60,666 nt of DNA. Source: Bradyrhizobium cenepequi. Lineage in GTDB: Bacteria; Pseudomonadota; Alphaproteobacteria; Rhizobiales; Xanthobacteraceae. A program made the position numbers and the translations under genes. How positions within the stretch are numbered: position 1 is the first letter of the stretch; every line of letters begins with the position of its first letter. Where the stretch lies: the NCBI RefSeq assembly GCF_020329485.1, contig NZ_JAGKJI010000040.1, positions 1-60,666 on the forward strand, in the 5' to 3' direction. Positions 1-7,301 of the stretch are shown one piece after another. The notes beneath the pieces are model-generated. The model was given only the letters and a program-made list of their open reading frames with translations, ran no database searches and was not told the DNA's origin.

Positions 1-400
1 GCACCCGTGGGCCCCGTGCAACAAAAAGCTCGGGGGTAGGACCACAGGTCAACCGAAGCAACTCCGGCTTTCCCTGCGCAGTGGTTTACGGCTTACTTCG
101 TGCTCTTCCCGGTGACCGGGCTTTCTTGCCACCGTCGCCTCTCGCGCAAACTTGCTTCGCGCAAAAAACTTAGCGCCAGCGTCGGGGCGCCAGAACCACA
201 CGACTTCGCCGTCCACGGATAGTCACGCTCGTCAGTCGCAACACCCGCGTCCACCGCATCTCACCGCACGTTCGTGACGATCGCGAGCCGCCCCTCATCC
301 GCCGTGAGACGCGCGGAGTTAAATCACTGATTTGCCCGACGACGGAAGCGGAATGTTTTTCGCGCGAGGGGTGGACGGGGCAAATCATCTTGGAATCACT
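1..400. repeat. Dispersed non-coding element, partial at window edge
   Basis: No convincing gene is visible. The stretch holds a long GC-rich, hairpin-prone sequence with only short, stop-interrupted reading frames. Its phrases (around 20–140 and 170–300) resemble an intergenic sequence that I recall as recurring in Bradyrhizobium-type genomes and often called as spurious hypothetical proteins. That identification is from memory and cannot be confirmed here. The element continues beyond the left edge. Confidence 0.35.
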
Positions 401-417
401 GGCGAATTCTTCTCCGC

Positions 418-525
418 CGTCATTCCGGGGCGCGCCTCTTGGCGCGAGCCCGGAATCCATTGAGCCACGGGCGCTGCGGAGAAATGGATTCCGGGCTCGA
501 TGCTTCGCATCGCCCCGGAATGACG
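418..525. repeat. Palindromic repeat, family A (copy 1)
   Basis: The outer arms CATTCCGGGG (421–430) and CCCCGGAATG (513–522) are perfect inverted repeats, with inner arms around GGAATCCAT and ATGGATTCC. The same architecture recurs at 19209–19301, 22019–22120 and 26071–26159. It sits between the left-edge element and the 3' end of the GGDEF gene, so it may act as a transcription-ending hairpin. Confidence 0.85.
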
Positions 526-565
526 GAAAAAATGGACCTTGTCCTCCTGAAATCACGAAACGAGA

Positions 566-2263
566 TCAGCTCGCCATCGCCATTTCTGCCGCGCCCTTCG
601 AGCCTTGCACAAGGCCGTGCTCGACGACGGTGTTGCGGCCCAGGTGTTTGGCGGCGTAGAGGGCGGCGTCGGCGGCTTCGATCAGATCGCCGGGGTTGAG
701 CGACGGGCTCGGCTTGGTGCAGGCCACGCCGATGCTGGCGGTGACGATCTGGTGGCTGGAGGTCGCGTGCGGCAGGCGGAGATCCTGCACCGCGGCGCGC
801 ACGATCTCGCCGACCTCTTTCGCGCGCCCGGCACTGGTATTCGGCAACAACAGGCAGAATTCCTCGCCGCCATAGCGGCAGGCGAAGCCCAGCGTGTCGG
901 CGGCGATGCCGGAGAGCGTCTCGCCGAGCCTCGTCAGGCAGGCGTCGCCTTCGGGATGGCCGTAGGTGTCGTTGTAGAGCTTGAAGTGATCGACATCGAT
1001 CATCAGGAGCGACAGCTCGCAATCATATTGCTGCCCCTTCATCCACTCGAAATCGAGCCGGCTCTGGAAGCCGCGGCGATTGGCAAGCCCCGAGAGCACG
1101 TCGATTGAAGCCATCACCGTCAGGCGGTCGTTGGTCGCGACGAGATCGCGTTCGCGCTGGCTGAGCTGCGCGGCCATCGCATTGAAGGCGCGGGCGAGAG
1201 GAACGAACTCCGCCGGCAGCTTGTTCTTCGCGACGCGCACCGACCAATCGCCCTCGCCGAAGCGCTTGGCCATGTGGGTCATCACGTCGATCGGATGGAT
1301 GATCAGTTTCTCCGCGCCGACGAGCGCGCCGAACAGCACCAGCAGGCAGACGAAGCCGAGCTGCCAGTAGGCGGTGCGGATATCGCCATCGATCGCTGCC
1401 GTCACCTTGGCCTCATCGATGCTGACGATCAGCCGCGAGCGCGTGCCGGGAATACGCGCAAAGCTGATCGTGCGGTTCGTGCCATCCGCCGCGGTGAAGG
1501 AAATCGAGCCGGAGGACTCACCGTAACTAAGCGCTTTATCCGCGATTGCGGACAGCAGCGGCACGGTGTCCAATGAGCGGCCGATCATGCCCGCCTGATC
1601 CAGAGGTGCCGCGAGAACCGTACCGGCACTGTCGACCAAAACAGAGGAAACGCCGGCTCGTCCACCGTAATTGGTCATGATCTTGGACATCCAGTCCAGA
1701 TTGATCGCGGCGAGAACCACGGAGTCGGTTTCATTGTTGATGGCGGCCACCGGGTAAGCGGCCATCACGACTGGCGTGTTGGTGGGACGGGCCACGATGA
1801 AATCGCTCAGGACGAATTCCCGGTGCGCCCGGGCTTCCGTTACATAGGGCCGGTCACTGAGATCGAGGCCGACATAGGTGTTGTTGGTGGCGCACTGGAC
1901 ACGGTCGTCGCTGCCGAGAAACATCAGGCTGCGGATCCAGGGCATGTTGGCGGGCACGCTGGCGCGCAGGATCTCGCAGCTCTTGCCGATGCCGCCGGCG
2001 GATGCGCGGATATAGGCGGTGGATTTCAGCACCGTCTCGACCGAGGAGATGACCTCGCGCTGGGCGTCGGCGCTATGTGCCGCTAGCGCAGCGAATTCTT
2101 CGGCGGCGTGCGCGAGCTGCTTGGCCCGCGAATCTTCCAGGGTGCGGACGCGGTCCAGCATCAACGGGGCCACCAGCAACAGCGCGAGCAGGGCCAGCCG
2201 CGCGCGAATACCCAGAAGATTCTTGAGTTTGGCGCGTTGGCGGTTGAAATTAATTTTAGACAT
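566..2263 (-). CDS. Membrane diguanylate cyclase: dCache sensor, HAMP, GGDEF
   Basis: A predicted inner-membrane signalling enzyme that makes cyclic di-GMP from two GTP. The protein (565 aa) has an N-terminal membrane segment at about residues 20–40, a periplasmic double-Cache-like region, a second membrane segment near 300, a HAMP segment and a C-terminal GGDEF domain. The active loop reads GGEEF, an allowed variant. The residues five positions before it (DTLG) do not form the RxxD inhibitory site, so product feedback through a classic I-site is unlikely. The start at 2263 (MSKINFNRQ) is preferred over longer in-frame extensions because those would run into the divergent yggS gene. The ligand of the sensor region is unknown. 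Confidence 0.9.
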   Translation of the reverse strand: MSKINFNRQRAKLKNLLGIRARLALLALLLVAPLMLDRVRTLEDSRAKQLAHAAEEFAALAAHSADAQREVISSVETVLKSTAYIRASAGGIGKSCEILRASVPANMPWIRSLMFLGSDDRVQCATNNTYVGLDLSDRPYVTEARAHREFVLSDFIVARPTNTPVVMAAYPVAAINNETDSVVLAAINLDWMSKIMTNYGGRAGVSSVLVDSAGTVLAAPLDQAGMIGRSLDTVPLLSAIADKALSYGESSGSISFTAADGTNRTISFARIPGTRSRLIVSIDEAKVTAAIDGDIRTAYWQLGFVCLLVLFGALVGAEKLIIHPIDVMTHMAKRFGEGDWSVRVAKNKLPAEFVPLARAFNAMAAQLSQRERDLVATNDRLTVMASIDVLSGLANRRGFQSRLDFEWMKGQQYDCELSLLMIDVDHFKLYNDTYGHPEGDACLTRLGETLSGIAADTLGFACRYGGEEFCLLLPNTSAGRAKEVGEIVRAAVQDLRLPHATSSHQIVTASIGVACTKPSPSLNPGDLIEAADAALYAAKHLGRNTVVEHGLVQGSKGAAEMAMAS

Positions 2264-2372
2264 CAATGTCCCCTGCCCCACTGGTGAAAGTAGAACAAAG
2301 GGTTCAAGAAGCTTTTCCCGGATTTGGTAAAATTCGAGGAAACCCCCGGAAGAGTACGCGTTGGTAGATGAC

Positions 2373-3062
2373 ATGACACCGGAAAACACAGCGCCGCTAA
2401 CCGCGCATTCACCAAACGGTCTCGCAGAGGTCGAGGCGGAAATCGCACGCGCCTGCAAGGATGCGCGTCGGGATCGTAGCTCGGTGACGTTGATCGCCGT
2501 GTCGAAAACCTTCGGCGCAGATGCAATTTCGCCCGTAGTCGCGGCCGGCCAGCGGGTTTTCGGGGAGAATCGCGTGCAGGAGGCCAAGGCGAAGTGGCCT
2601 TCCTTGATGCAGGCGCATCCCGGCATCGTGCTGCACTTGATCGGGCCGCTGCAATCCAACAAAGCCAAGGAGGCGGTGGCGTTGTTCGATGCCATCCATT
2701 CGGTGGACCGCCCCAGCATTTGCGAAGCATTAGCCAAAGAAATCAAAAACCAGAACCGGCAGCCGCAATTGTTCGTCCAGATCAATACCGGCGAGGAATC
2801 GCAAAAAGCGGGCGTCGCTCCCTCTGATGCGGATGCCTTTATCGCACGCTGCCGAGAGCATTACGGGCTCCCGATTTCCGGCCTGATGTGCATCCCGCCG
2901 GTCAACGAGCCCCCTGCTCCGCATTTTGCGCTGACGGCCAAGATCGCCGCGCGCAATGGTCTGACAAATCTCTCGATGGGCATGAGCGCCGATTTCGCCA
3001 CCGCGATCCGGATGGGTGCGACCCATGTGCGCGTGGGATCTGCGATTTTCGGGGCGCGGTGA
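2373..3062 (+). CDS. yggS: YggS/PROSC family PLP homeostasis protein
   Basis: A 229-aa member of the YggS (COG0325) family, a single-domain alanine-racemase-like TIM barrel that binds pyridoxal 5'-phosphate and buffers free PLP without known catalytic activity. The PLP lysine lies in the motif LIAVSKTF, followed by the family signature FGENRVQEA. The C-terminal part has LSMGMSADF and the phosphate-binding G-T-H-V-R-V-G-S stretch. The ATG at 2373 is chosen; an in-frame TTG twelve bases upstream (2361) is a possible alternative, and neither has a strong ribosome-binding site. It is divergent from the GGDEF gene with about 110 bp between them. Confidence 0.92.
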   Translation: MTPENTAPLTAHSPNGLAEVEAEIARACKDARRDRSSVTLIAVSKTFGADAISPVVAAGQRVFGENRVQEAKAKWPSLMQAHPGIVLHLIGPLQSNKAKEAVALFDAIHSVDRPSICEALAKEIKNQNRQPQLFVQINTGEESQKAGVAPSDADAFIARCREHYGLPISGLMCIPPVNEPPAPHFALTAKIAARNGLTNLSMGMSADFATAIRMGATHVRVGSAIFGAR

Positions 3063-3097
3063 GCGCGTAGAGAAACACCCGCAAGGGCTAGTCTGTC

Positions 3098-3195
3098 CCC
3101 TCACCCTGAGGCCGCGCAGCGGCCGTCTCCAAGGGCGAGGCCACCAGCGGGGGCCTCGTGGTTCGAGACGCGCTGCGCGCTCCTCACCATGAGGG
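3098..3195. repeat. Intergenic inverted repeat (CCTCACC-type)
   Basis: The arms CCCTCACCCTGAGG and CCTCACCATGAGGGT bracket a GC-rich core between yggS and the convergent L,D-transpeptidase gene. It may double as a bidirectional terminator. Only one copy was seen in this window. Confidence 0.5.
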
Positions 3196-3206
3196 TTGAG
3201 AGTTTT

Positions 3207-3776
3207 CTATCCGATCACGATTCTCGTCTGCGGGTTCATCCGCCGCAGCAGCCGCAGCATCGAGGACTTCGTCATCGAAACGCAACCGGCGGTCGGCGCG
3301 AAATTTGGACGGGCGAGATGCAGGAACACCGCGCTGCCGCGGCCGGCGATGCGCGGGGCGGTGTTGTGGTCGATCTCGATGATAAAGTCATAGAGATGAT
3401 CCTCGCGCGTCAGCCGGTCACCGTTCTGCGCGCGGGTCAGCTGCACGGGCTGGTTGTAGTGGCGATCGCGCGGATCCTCGCACCAGGCATCCTCACGCCG
3501 GATCGGGCGGGTCGGCAGGAAACTGCGCGGTCGTGGGGAGCGGTCCGCGCGCCACCACAATTGCCGTGGGTGGAAAACCCCCCGGGGTGTGCCGCCATCG
3601 CCCTCGCGCTTGTTGGCGAGGATGCCGCCCCAGCCGAGCGCCACCGGCACCGACCAGCCATCGGCGGTCAGCCACCCCCGGCACGGATTACCGGCGGCGG
3701 CGTGAACGCGAATCAGGGACAGCGGTCGATCACGCCCGGTTGTCTGATAAGTGATTGAAACGTTGGAGCTTCCCAT
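3207..3776 (-). CDS. L,D-transpeptidase (YkuD) family protein without obvious signal peptide
   Basis: 189 aa. The C-terminal half carries the YkuD catalytic signature: a histidine in FLHLARP (His153) and PTAGCVSM with the nucleophilic cysteine (Cys165), preceded by an acidic loop YDFIIEID. Members of this fold form or exchange 3-3 peptidoglycan cross-links or attach proteins to peptidoglycan. The G-D-G-G-T-P-R-G-V-F motif near residue 60 is typical of this compact subfamily. No hydrophobic N-terminal export signal is visible, so its location is uncertain. ATG at 3776; about 215 bp separates it from the divergent response-regulator gene. Confidence 0.85.
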   Translation of the reverse strand: MGSSNVSITYQTTGRDRPLSLIRVHAAAGNPCRGWLTADGWSVPVALGWGGILANKREGDGGTPRGVFHPRQLWWRADRSPRPRSFLPTRPIRREDAWCEDPRDRHYNQPVQLTRAQNGDRLTREDHLYDFIIEIDHNTAPRIAGRGSAVFLHLARPNFAPTAGCVSMTKSSMLRLLRRMNPQTRIVIG

Positions 3777-3991
3777 GCAAATGCGGCGGGTTCCACCCTT
3801 GCCTCCCCGGCCTCGATTGTTCTATCTCGCCCTATTGCAGCACATTCGTCCAACCGGCCGCTGATTTGGGATAGACTGTGTTCGGCTTGTGAATCGGCAA
3901 CGATCGACTACCTAAATATGAGTCTCGCTATCAAGTCCCGGCCAAAGCGCTTTCCGCTTGTCCGCTGCCCGCCTCCAAGAGGATCGTACCT

Positions 3992-4678
3992 ATGGCCAAC
4001 GCCCGCAAGATTTTGATCGTGGATGATGACACCGATTTGCGTGACACGCTCGTCGAGCAGCTTTCGTTGCATGAGGAATTCGAGGCCTCCGCGGTTGATA
4101 CCGGCGCCAAGGGTGCCAGCGCCGCCAAAACCAACTCTCCCGATCTGGTCCTGATGGATGTAGGCCTTCCCGATACCGATGGCCGCGAGGTGGTACGGTC
4201 CTTGCGCAAGGGTGGCTTCAAGGCACCGATCATCATGCTGACGGGGCATGACACCGATTCGGACACCATCCTGGGCCTGGAATCCGGCGCCAACGACTAT
4301 GTGGCAAAGCCCTTCCGCTTCGCGGTGTTGCTGGCCCGGATCCGGGCCCAGCTCCGGCAGCACGAGGCGAGCGAAGACGCGGTATTCTCCGTCGGTCCCT
4401 ACAGCTTCCGCCCCGGCTCGAAAATGCTGACCGCCGCCAATGCGCGGAAGGTGCGGCTGACCGAGAAGGAAACCGCGATCCTGCGGTTCCTCTACCGTGC
4501 GGGTCAGATGCCGGTGTCGCGAGAGACGCTATTGCAGGAGGTCTGGGGCTACAATTCCGGCGTCACCACCCACACGCTGGAGACGCATATCTACCGGCTC
4601 CGGCAGAAGATCGAGAAGGACGCCGCCAATCCCGAGATCCTGGTGACGGAAGCCGGTGGCTACAAGCTGGTGCCGTGA
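3992..4678 (+). CDS. OmpR/PhoB-type response regulator (CenR-like)
   Basis: 228 aa with an N-terminal receiver domain (residues 5–118): acidic pocket DDD at 11–13, phosphoacceptor Asp56 in LVLMDVGLP, and Lys in VAKPF. It ends in a winged-helix DNA-binding domain (about 130–228) with typical TLETHIYRLRQKI and VTEAGGYKLVP segments. It resembles the alphaproteobacterial CenR group of envelope regulators, but this sub-assignment is from memory. No histidine kinase gene is adjacent, so it is an orphan here. An AGAGG ribosome-binding site lies about 10 bases before the ATG. The cNMP-binding gene follows after 41 bp and may be co-transcribed. Confidence 0.92.
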   Translation: MANARKILIVDDDTDLRDTLVEQLSLHEEFEASAVDTGAKGASAAKTNSPDLVLMDVGLPDTDGREVVRSLRKGGFKAPIIMLTGHDTDSDTILGLESGANDYVAKPFRFAVLLARIRAQLRQHEASEDAVFSVGPYSFRPGSKMLTAANARKVRLTEKETAILRFLYRAGQMPVSRETLLQEVWGYNSGVTTHTLETHIYRLRQKIEKDAANPEILVTEAGGYKLVP

Positions 4679-4719
4679 TACGATTCGGTCACGAATCGTA
4701 CCCCCGGTCACCGGCCTGA

Positions 4720-5163
4720 ATGTCGATCGAAGATGACGTAGCGCTGCTTGAACGCGTCTCCACCTTGCGCCTGCTGGGGGATACTGCGTTGCGCATGCTC
4801 GCGATCGGCTCCGAACAGCGCAATTTCGAACGTGGCGATGTTCTGTTCCATGCTGGCGACCAGGCGGACGCGGGCTATGTCGTCCAGTATGGCGCCTTCC
4901 GTGTCGAGGACGGCGGCGCCGAGATCATCGCCGGCCCCGGCGCGCTGATCGGCGAGCTCGCGCTCATCGTGCCGATGAAACGGCCGTCGACTGCGACCGC
5001 GCTGGAGCGTTCCACCTGCATTCGAATCGCGCGCAGCCTGTTTCAGCGCGTGCTCGAGAGTGATCCTGCCGCGGCGCGGAAACTGCGCGACGAATTCGCC
5101 AAGCGCACCAGCCAAATCGCCAGCGATATCGTGGTGGCGGGCAGGAAGATGGGTAAGTCGTAG
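4720..5163 (+). CDS. Stand-alone cyclic nucleotide-binding domain protein
   Basis: 147 aa comprising essentially one cNMP-binding (CAP_ED) domain: beta-roll residues 15–110, with the phosphate-binding-cassette region around GPGALIGELALI and RPSTATALE. A short helix follows and there is no helix-turn-helix, so it is not a Crp/Fnr transcription factor in itself. The cassette lacks a clear arginine at the canonical position, so ligand binding is uncertain. It lies 41 bp downstream of the response regulator on the same strand. The partner protein is unknown. Confidence 0.85.
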   Translation: MSIEDDVALLERVSTLRLLGDTALRMLAIGSEQRNFERGDVLFHAGDQADAGYVVQYGAFRVEDGGAEIIAGPGALIGELALIVPMKRPSTATALERSTCIRIARSLFQRVLESDPAAARKLRDEFAKRTSQIASDIVVAGRKMGKS

Positions 5164-5230
5164 TTCTCCGTCGTCCCGGCGACGAGAATACAGGCGTTTC
5201 AGTTCTGCGACGCCCGTGCGGCAAACTCCC

Positions 5231-5393
5231 GCCTCTCCCCTTGTGGGAGAGGCCGGATTTCGCGCGTAAGCGGGAAATCCGGGTGAGGGGTATGTCTCCG
5301 CGAGCTCAAGTCCCTCGATGGACCGGGACCCCTCACCCGGATTGCATTCCGCTGCGCTGCATGCAATCCGGCCTCTCCCACAAGGGGAGAGGC
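5231..5393. repeat. Palindromic repeat, family B (copy 1)
   Basis: The outer arms GCCTCTCCCCTTGTGGGAGA and CCTCTCCCACAAGGGGAGAG form a long hairpin with inner inverted arms around GGGTGAGGGG and CCCCTCACCC. Further copies lie at 16974–18290 (split by an insertion sequence), 28210–28342, 29789–29920, 30904–31026, 46640–46795 and 48211–48356. It lies between convergent genes. Confidence 0.85.
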
Positions 5394-5422
5394 GGCCCTG
5401 AGCAAGCGGAAGCTGCGCAGCG

Positions 5423-6238
5423 CTACACCTCCAGCGTGACCGTCACCGGCACGTGATCCGATGGGCGCTCCCAGCCGCGGGCGTCGCGGGCGATCTTGAA
5501 ATCGGTGACGCTGTCCTTCAGCGCGCGCGAGACCCAGATATGGTCGAGCCGGCGGCCGCGGTCGCCGACGGTCCAGTCGGCGGCGCGGTAGCTCCACCAG
5601 GTGTAGACTTTTTCGGAGAGCGGAATTCGCTCGCGCGCGACGTCGAACCATTCGCCGTGCACCTGGGCTGCGAGCAGTTTCTCGCATTCGATCGGCGTAT
5701 GCGAGACGACCTTCAAAAGCTGCTTGTGCGACCACACGTCGTTCTCATGGGGCGCCACGTTGAGATCGCCGACCAGGATGTGGCGATCGCCGCCGCGCGG
5801 ATGCAAGGGCTCGCAGGATTTCATCTCGTCGAGGAATTGCAGCTTGTGCTCGAATTTCGGATTGAGTGCGGGATCGGGGATGTCGCCGCCGGCCGGCACA
5901 TAGAAGTTATGTAGCACCAGCGGCTGTGAAAGCTGCGCCTTGCCGCCGAACTCGACCGAGATGTGGCGGGAATCGATCTTGTCGCAGAAGGTGCGGATGT
6001 CAGTCTTCTCGAACGGCACTTTCGAGATGATGGCGACGCCGTGATAGCCCTTCTGTCCGTTCAGTGCGACGTGCTCATAGCCGAGCCGCTTGAAGCGCTT
6101 CAGCGGAAAGGCGTCGTCGATGCATTTGGTTTCCTGAAGACAGAGCACGTCCGGCCGCGCCTGCTTGATGAATTTGGCGACGAGGTCGATGCGCAGGCGC
6201 ACCGAGTTGATGTTCCAGGTTGTCAGGGAAAGACGCAT
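5423..6238 (-). CDS. xth: Exodeoxyribonuclease III / AP endonuclease
   Basis: 271 aa, the usual length for the ExoIII branch of the endonuclease/exonuclease/phosphatase superfamily, which incises DNA at abasic sites and degrades 3' ends during base-excision repair. Visible motifs in order: TWNINSVRLR (Asn metal ligand), LCLQETKC (catalytic Glu), YHGVAI, NFYVPAGG, VGDLNVAPHENDVW (Asp/Asn pair), DHIWVS and the C-terminal PSDHVPV with the catalytic Asp–His. The ATG at 6238 opens directly into the conserved MRLSLTTWN. It is the last gene of the minus-strand run starting at the aminotransferase, separated from lolA by a palindromic repeat. Confidence 0.95.
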   Translation of the reverse strand: MRLSLTTWNINSVRLRIDLVAKFIKQARPDVLCLQETKCIDDAFPLKRFKRLGYEHVALNGQKGYHGVAIISKVPFEKTDIRTFCDKIDSRHISVEFGGKAQLSQPLVLHNFYVPAGGDIPDPALNPKFEHKLQFLDEMKSCEPLHPRGGDRHILVGDLNVAPHENDVWSHKQLLKVVSHTPIECEKLLAAQVHGEWFDVARERIPLSEKVYTWWSYRAADWTVGDRGRRLDHIWVSRALKDSVTDFKIARDARGWERPSDHVPVTVTLEV

Positions 6239-6301
6239 GGGAAATGCGTCTTAGCATGAATTGCGGCGGCGGACAGGATTGTCCACAGGGAGCGCGGGGA
6301 C

Positions 6302-6384
6302 GTAGGATGGGTAGAGCGCAGCGAAACCCATCAATTGCTGCCGCGGTGAAGATGATGGGTTTCGCTGCGCTCTACCCATCCTAC
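6302..6384. repeat. Palindromic repeat, family D (copy 1)
   Basis: A near-perfect long inverted repeat: GTAGGATGGGTAGAGCGCAG at the left and its complement ending CTACCCATCCTAC at the right, around a short central loop. A structurally related copy (GGTGGGCAAAGCGCAGCGTG) lies at 32449–32523. It separates lolA from xth. Confidence 0.85.
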
Positions 6385-6394
6385 ATGAGCGCAA

Positions 6395-7201
6395 CTAACC
6401 CGGCGGGGTCTGGTAGTTCGTGAAATCGATCTTGAACAGGCCGGGATCGACCTTCTTCGTGGTATCGAGATTGTAGACGGCAACGGTGGTGTCGTAGCCT
6501 TGCGGATCGGTGACGGTCCACTGCTTGAGCTGGCCGTCCTTGGCGCCGACCATCAGCATCAAGCGGCTGGTGCCGATCAGCGCTTGCTTCTCCTCGATGG
6601 TGATCGAGATGAAGACGTCGTCGGCGGTGACGCTGACGACGTTGGTGTCCTTCATCAGGTCGATGCGGTCGGACAGGAGATAGCGCAGCGGCGTTTGCGA
6701 CAGCGGATAGATATCCTGCGTGGCGAGCTTGCGGTCGCGCACCGCGACCGATGAGCCGTCGGCGACGATGTCGATCGGGCTCGGCGGCTCATATTCGAAG
6801 CGCACCTTGCCGGGCTTCTGGATGTAGAAATCGCCCTTGGTCTTGGAGCCGTCCGGGCCGACCTGCACGAAGCTGCCGGACAGCGTCTGCAGCGATGAGA
6901 GATAGTTGCTGACTTTTGCGGCTTGCGCCTTCTGGTTGGAATCGAAGGTTGCGAAGATGTTGGCGGGGACGTTGCGGCGCGGATCGGGGATGACGGGGGT
7001 CGGCGGCGTCTGCTGGGTCGAGCCTGTCGTGGCCGGGCTCTTCTGCTCCTGCGCGCTCATCTGCGTGCCGTCGCGGCCCTTCGGCGCGGGCTTCGGCACC
7101 GGCACGTTCTGCGCGGACGAAGGCGCGGCGCCGGCGATCGACGTGGCGATCAGGATCGCCAATCCGGAATGGATGGCGCGATAGGCGTGGTATTTGGCCA
7201 T
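6395..7201 (-). CDS. lolA: LolA-family outer-membrane lipoprotein carrier
   Basis: 268 aa with an N-terminal signal sequence (hydrophobic GLAILIATSIAGAA, cleavage near SSAQN), a Pro/Thr/Gln-rich linker to about residue 90, and a C-terminal LolA-like beta fold. The fold carries the family features GSFVQV, GDFYIQKPGKVRFEYE and DPQGYDTTVAVYNL. LolA chaperones lipoproteins across the periplasm. The long low-complexity linker is common in rhizobial homologues. The ATG at 7201 (MAKYHAYR) is chosen over a TTG at 7225. It lies 100 bp downstream of ftsK on the same strand. Confidence 0.88.
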   Translation of the reverse strand: MAKYHAYRAIHSGLAILIATSIAGAAPSSAQNVPVPKPAPKGRDGTQMSAQEQKSPATTGSTQQTPPTPVIPDPRRNVPANIFATFDSNQKAQAAKVSNYLSSLQTLSGSFVQVGPDGSKTKGDFYIQKPGKVRFEYEPPSPIDIVADGSSVAVRDRKLATQDIYPLSQTPLRYLLSDRIDLMKDTNVVSVTADDVFISITIEEKQALIGTSRLMLMVGAKDGQLKQWTVTDPQGYDTTVAVYNLDTTKKVDPGLFKIDFTNYQTPPG

Positions 7202-7301
7202 TCGGTATTTCGGATTCTGATGCAACGCGTGTTCCGATGACTAGTTTATCGTGCGTAGTGCCGCGGGGATATTGGCTTTTCCGTGAAATTCTCGGGCAGA
7301 A

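Noticed and set aside
5231..5393. Repeat clusters as a possible CRISPR array
   Set aside because: Copies are long palindromes scattered singly through the window, not short repeats with regular spacers. No cas genes are present.
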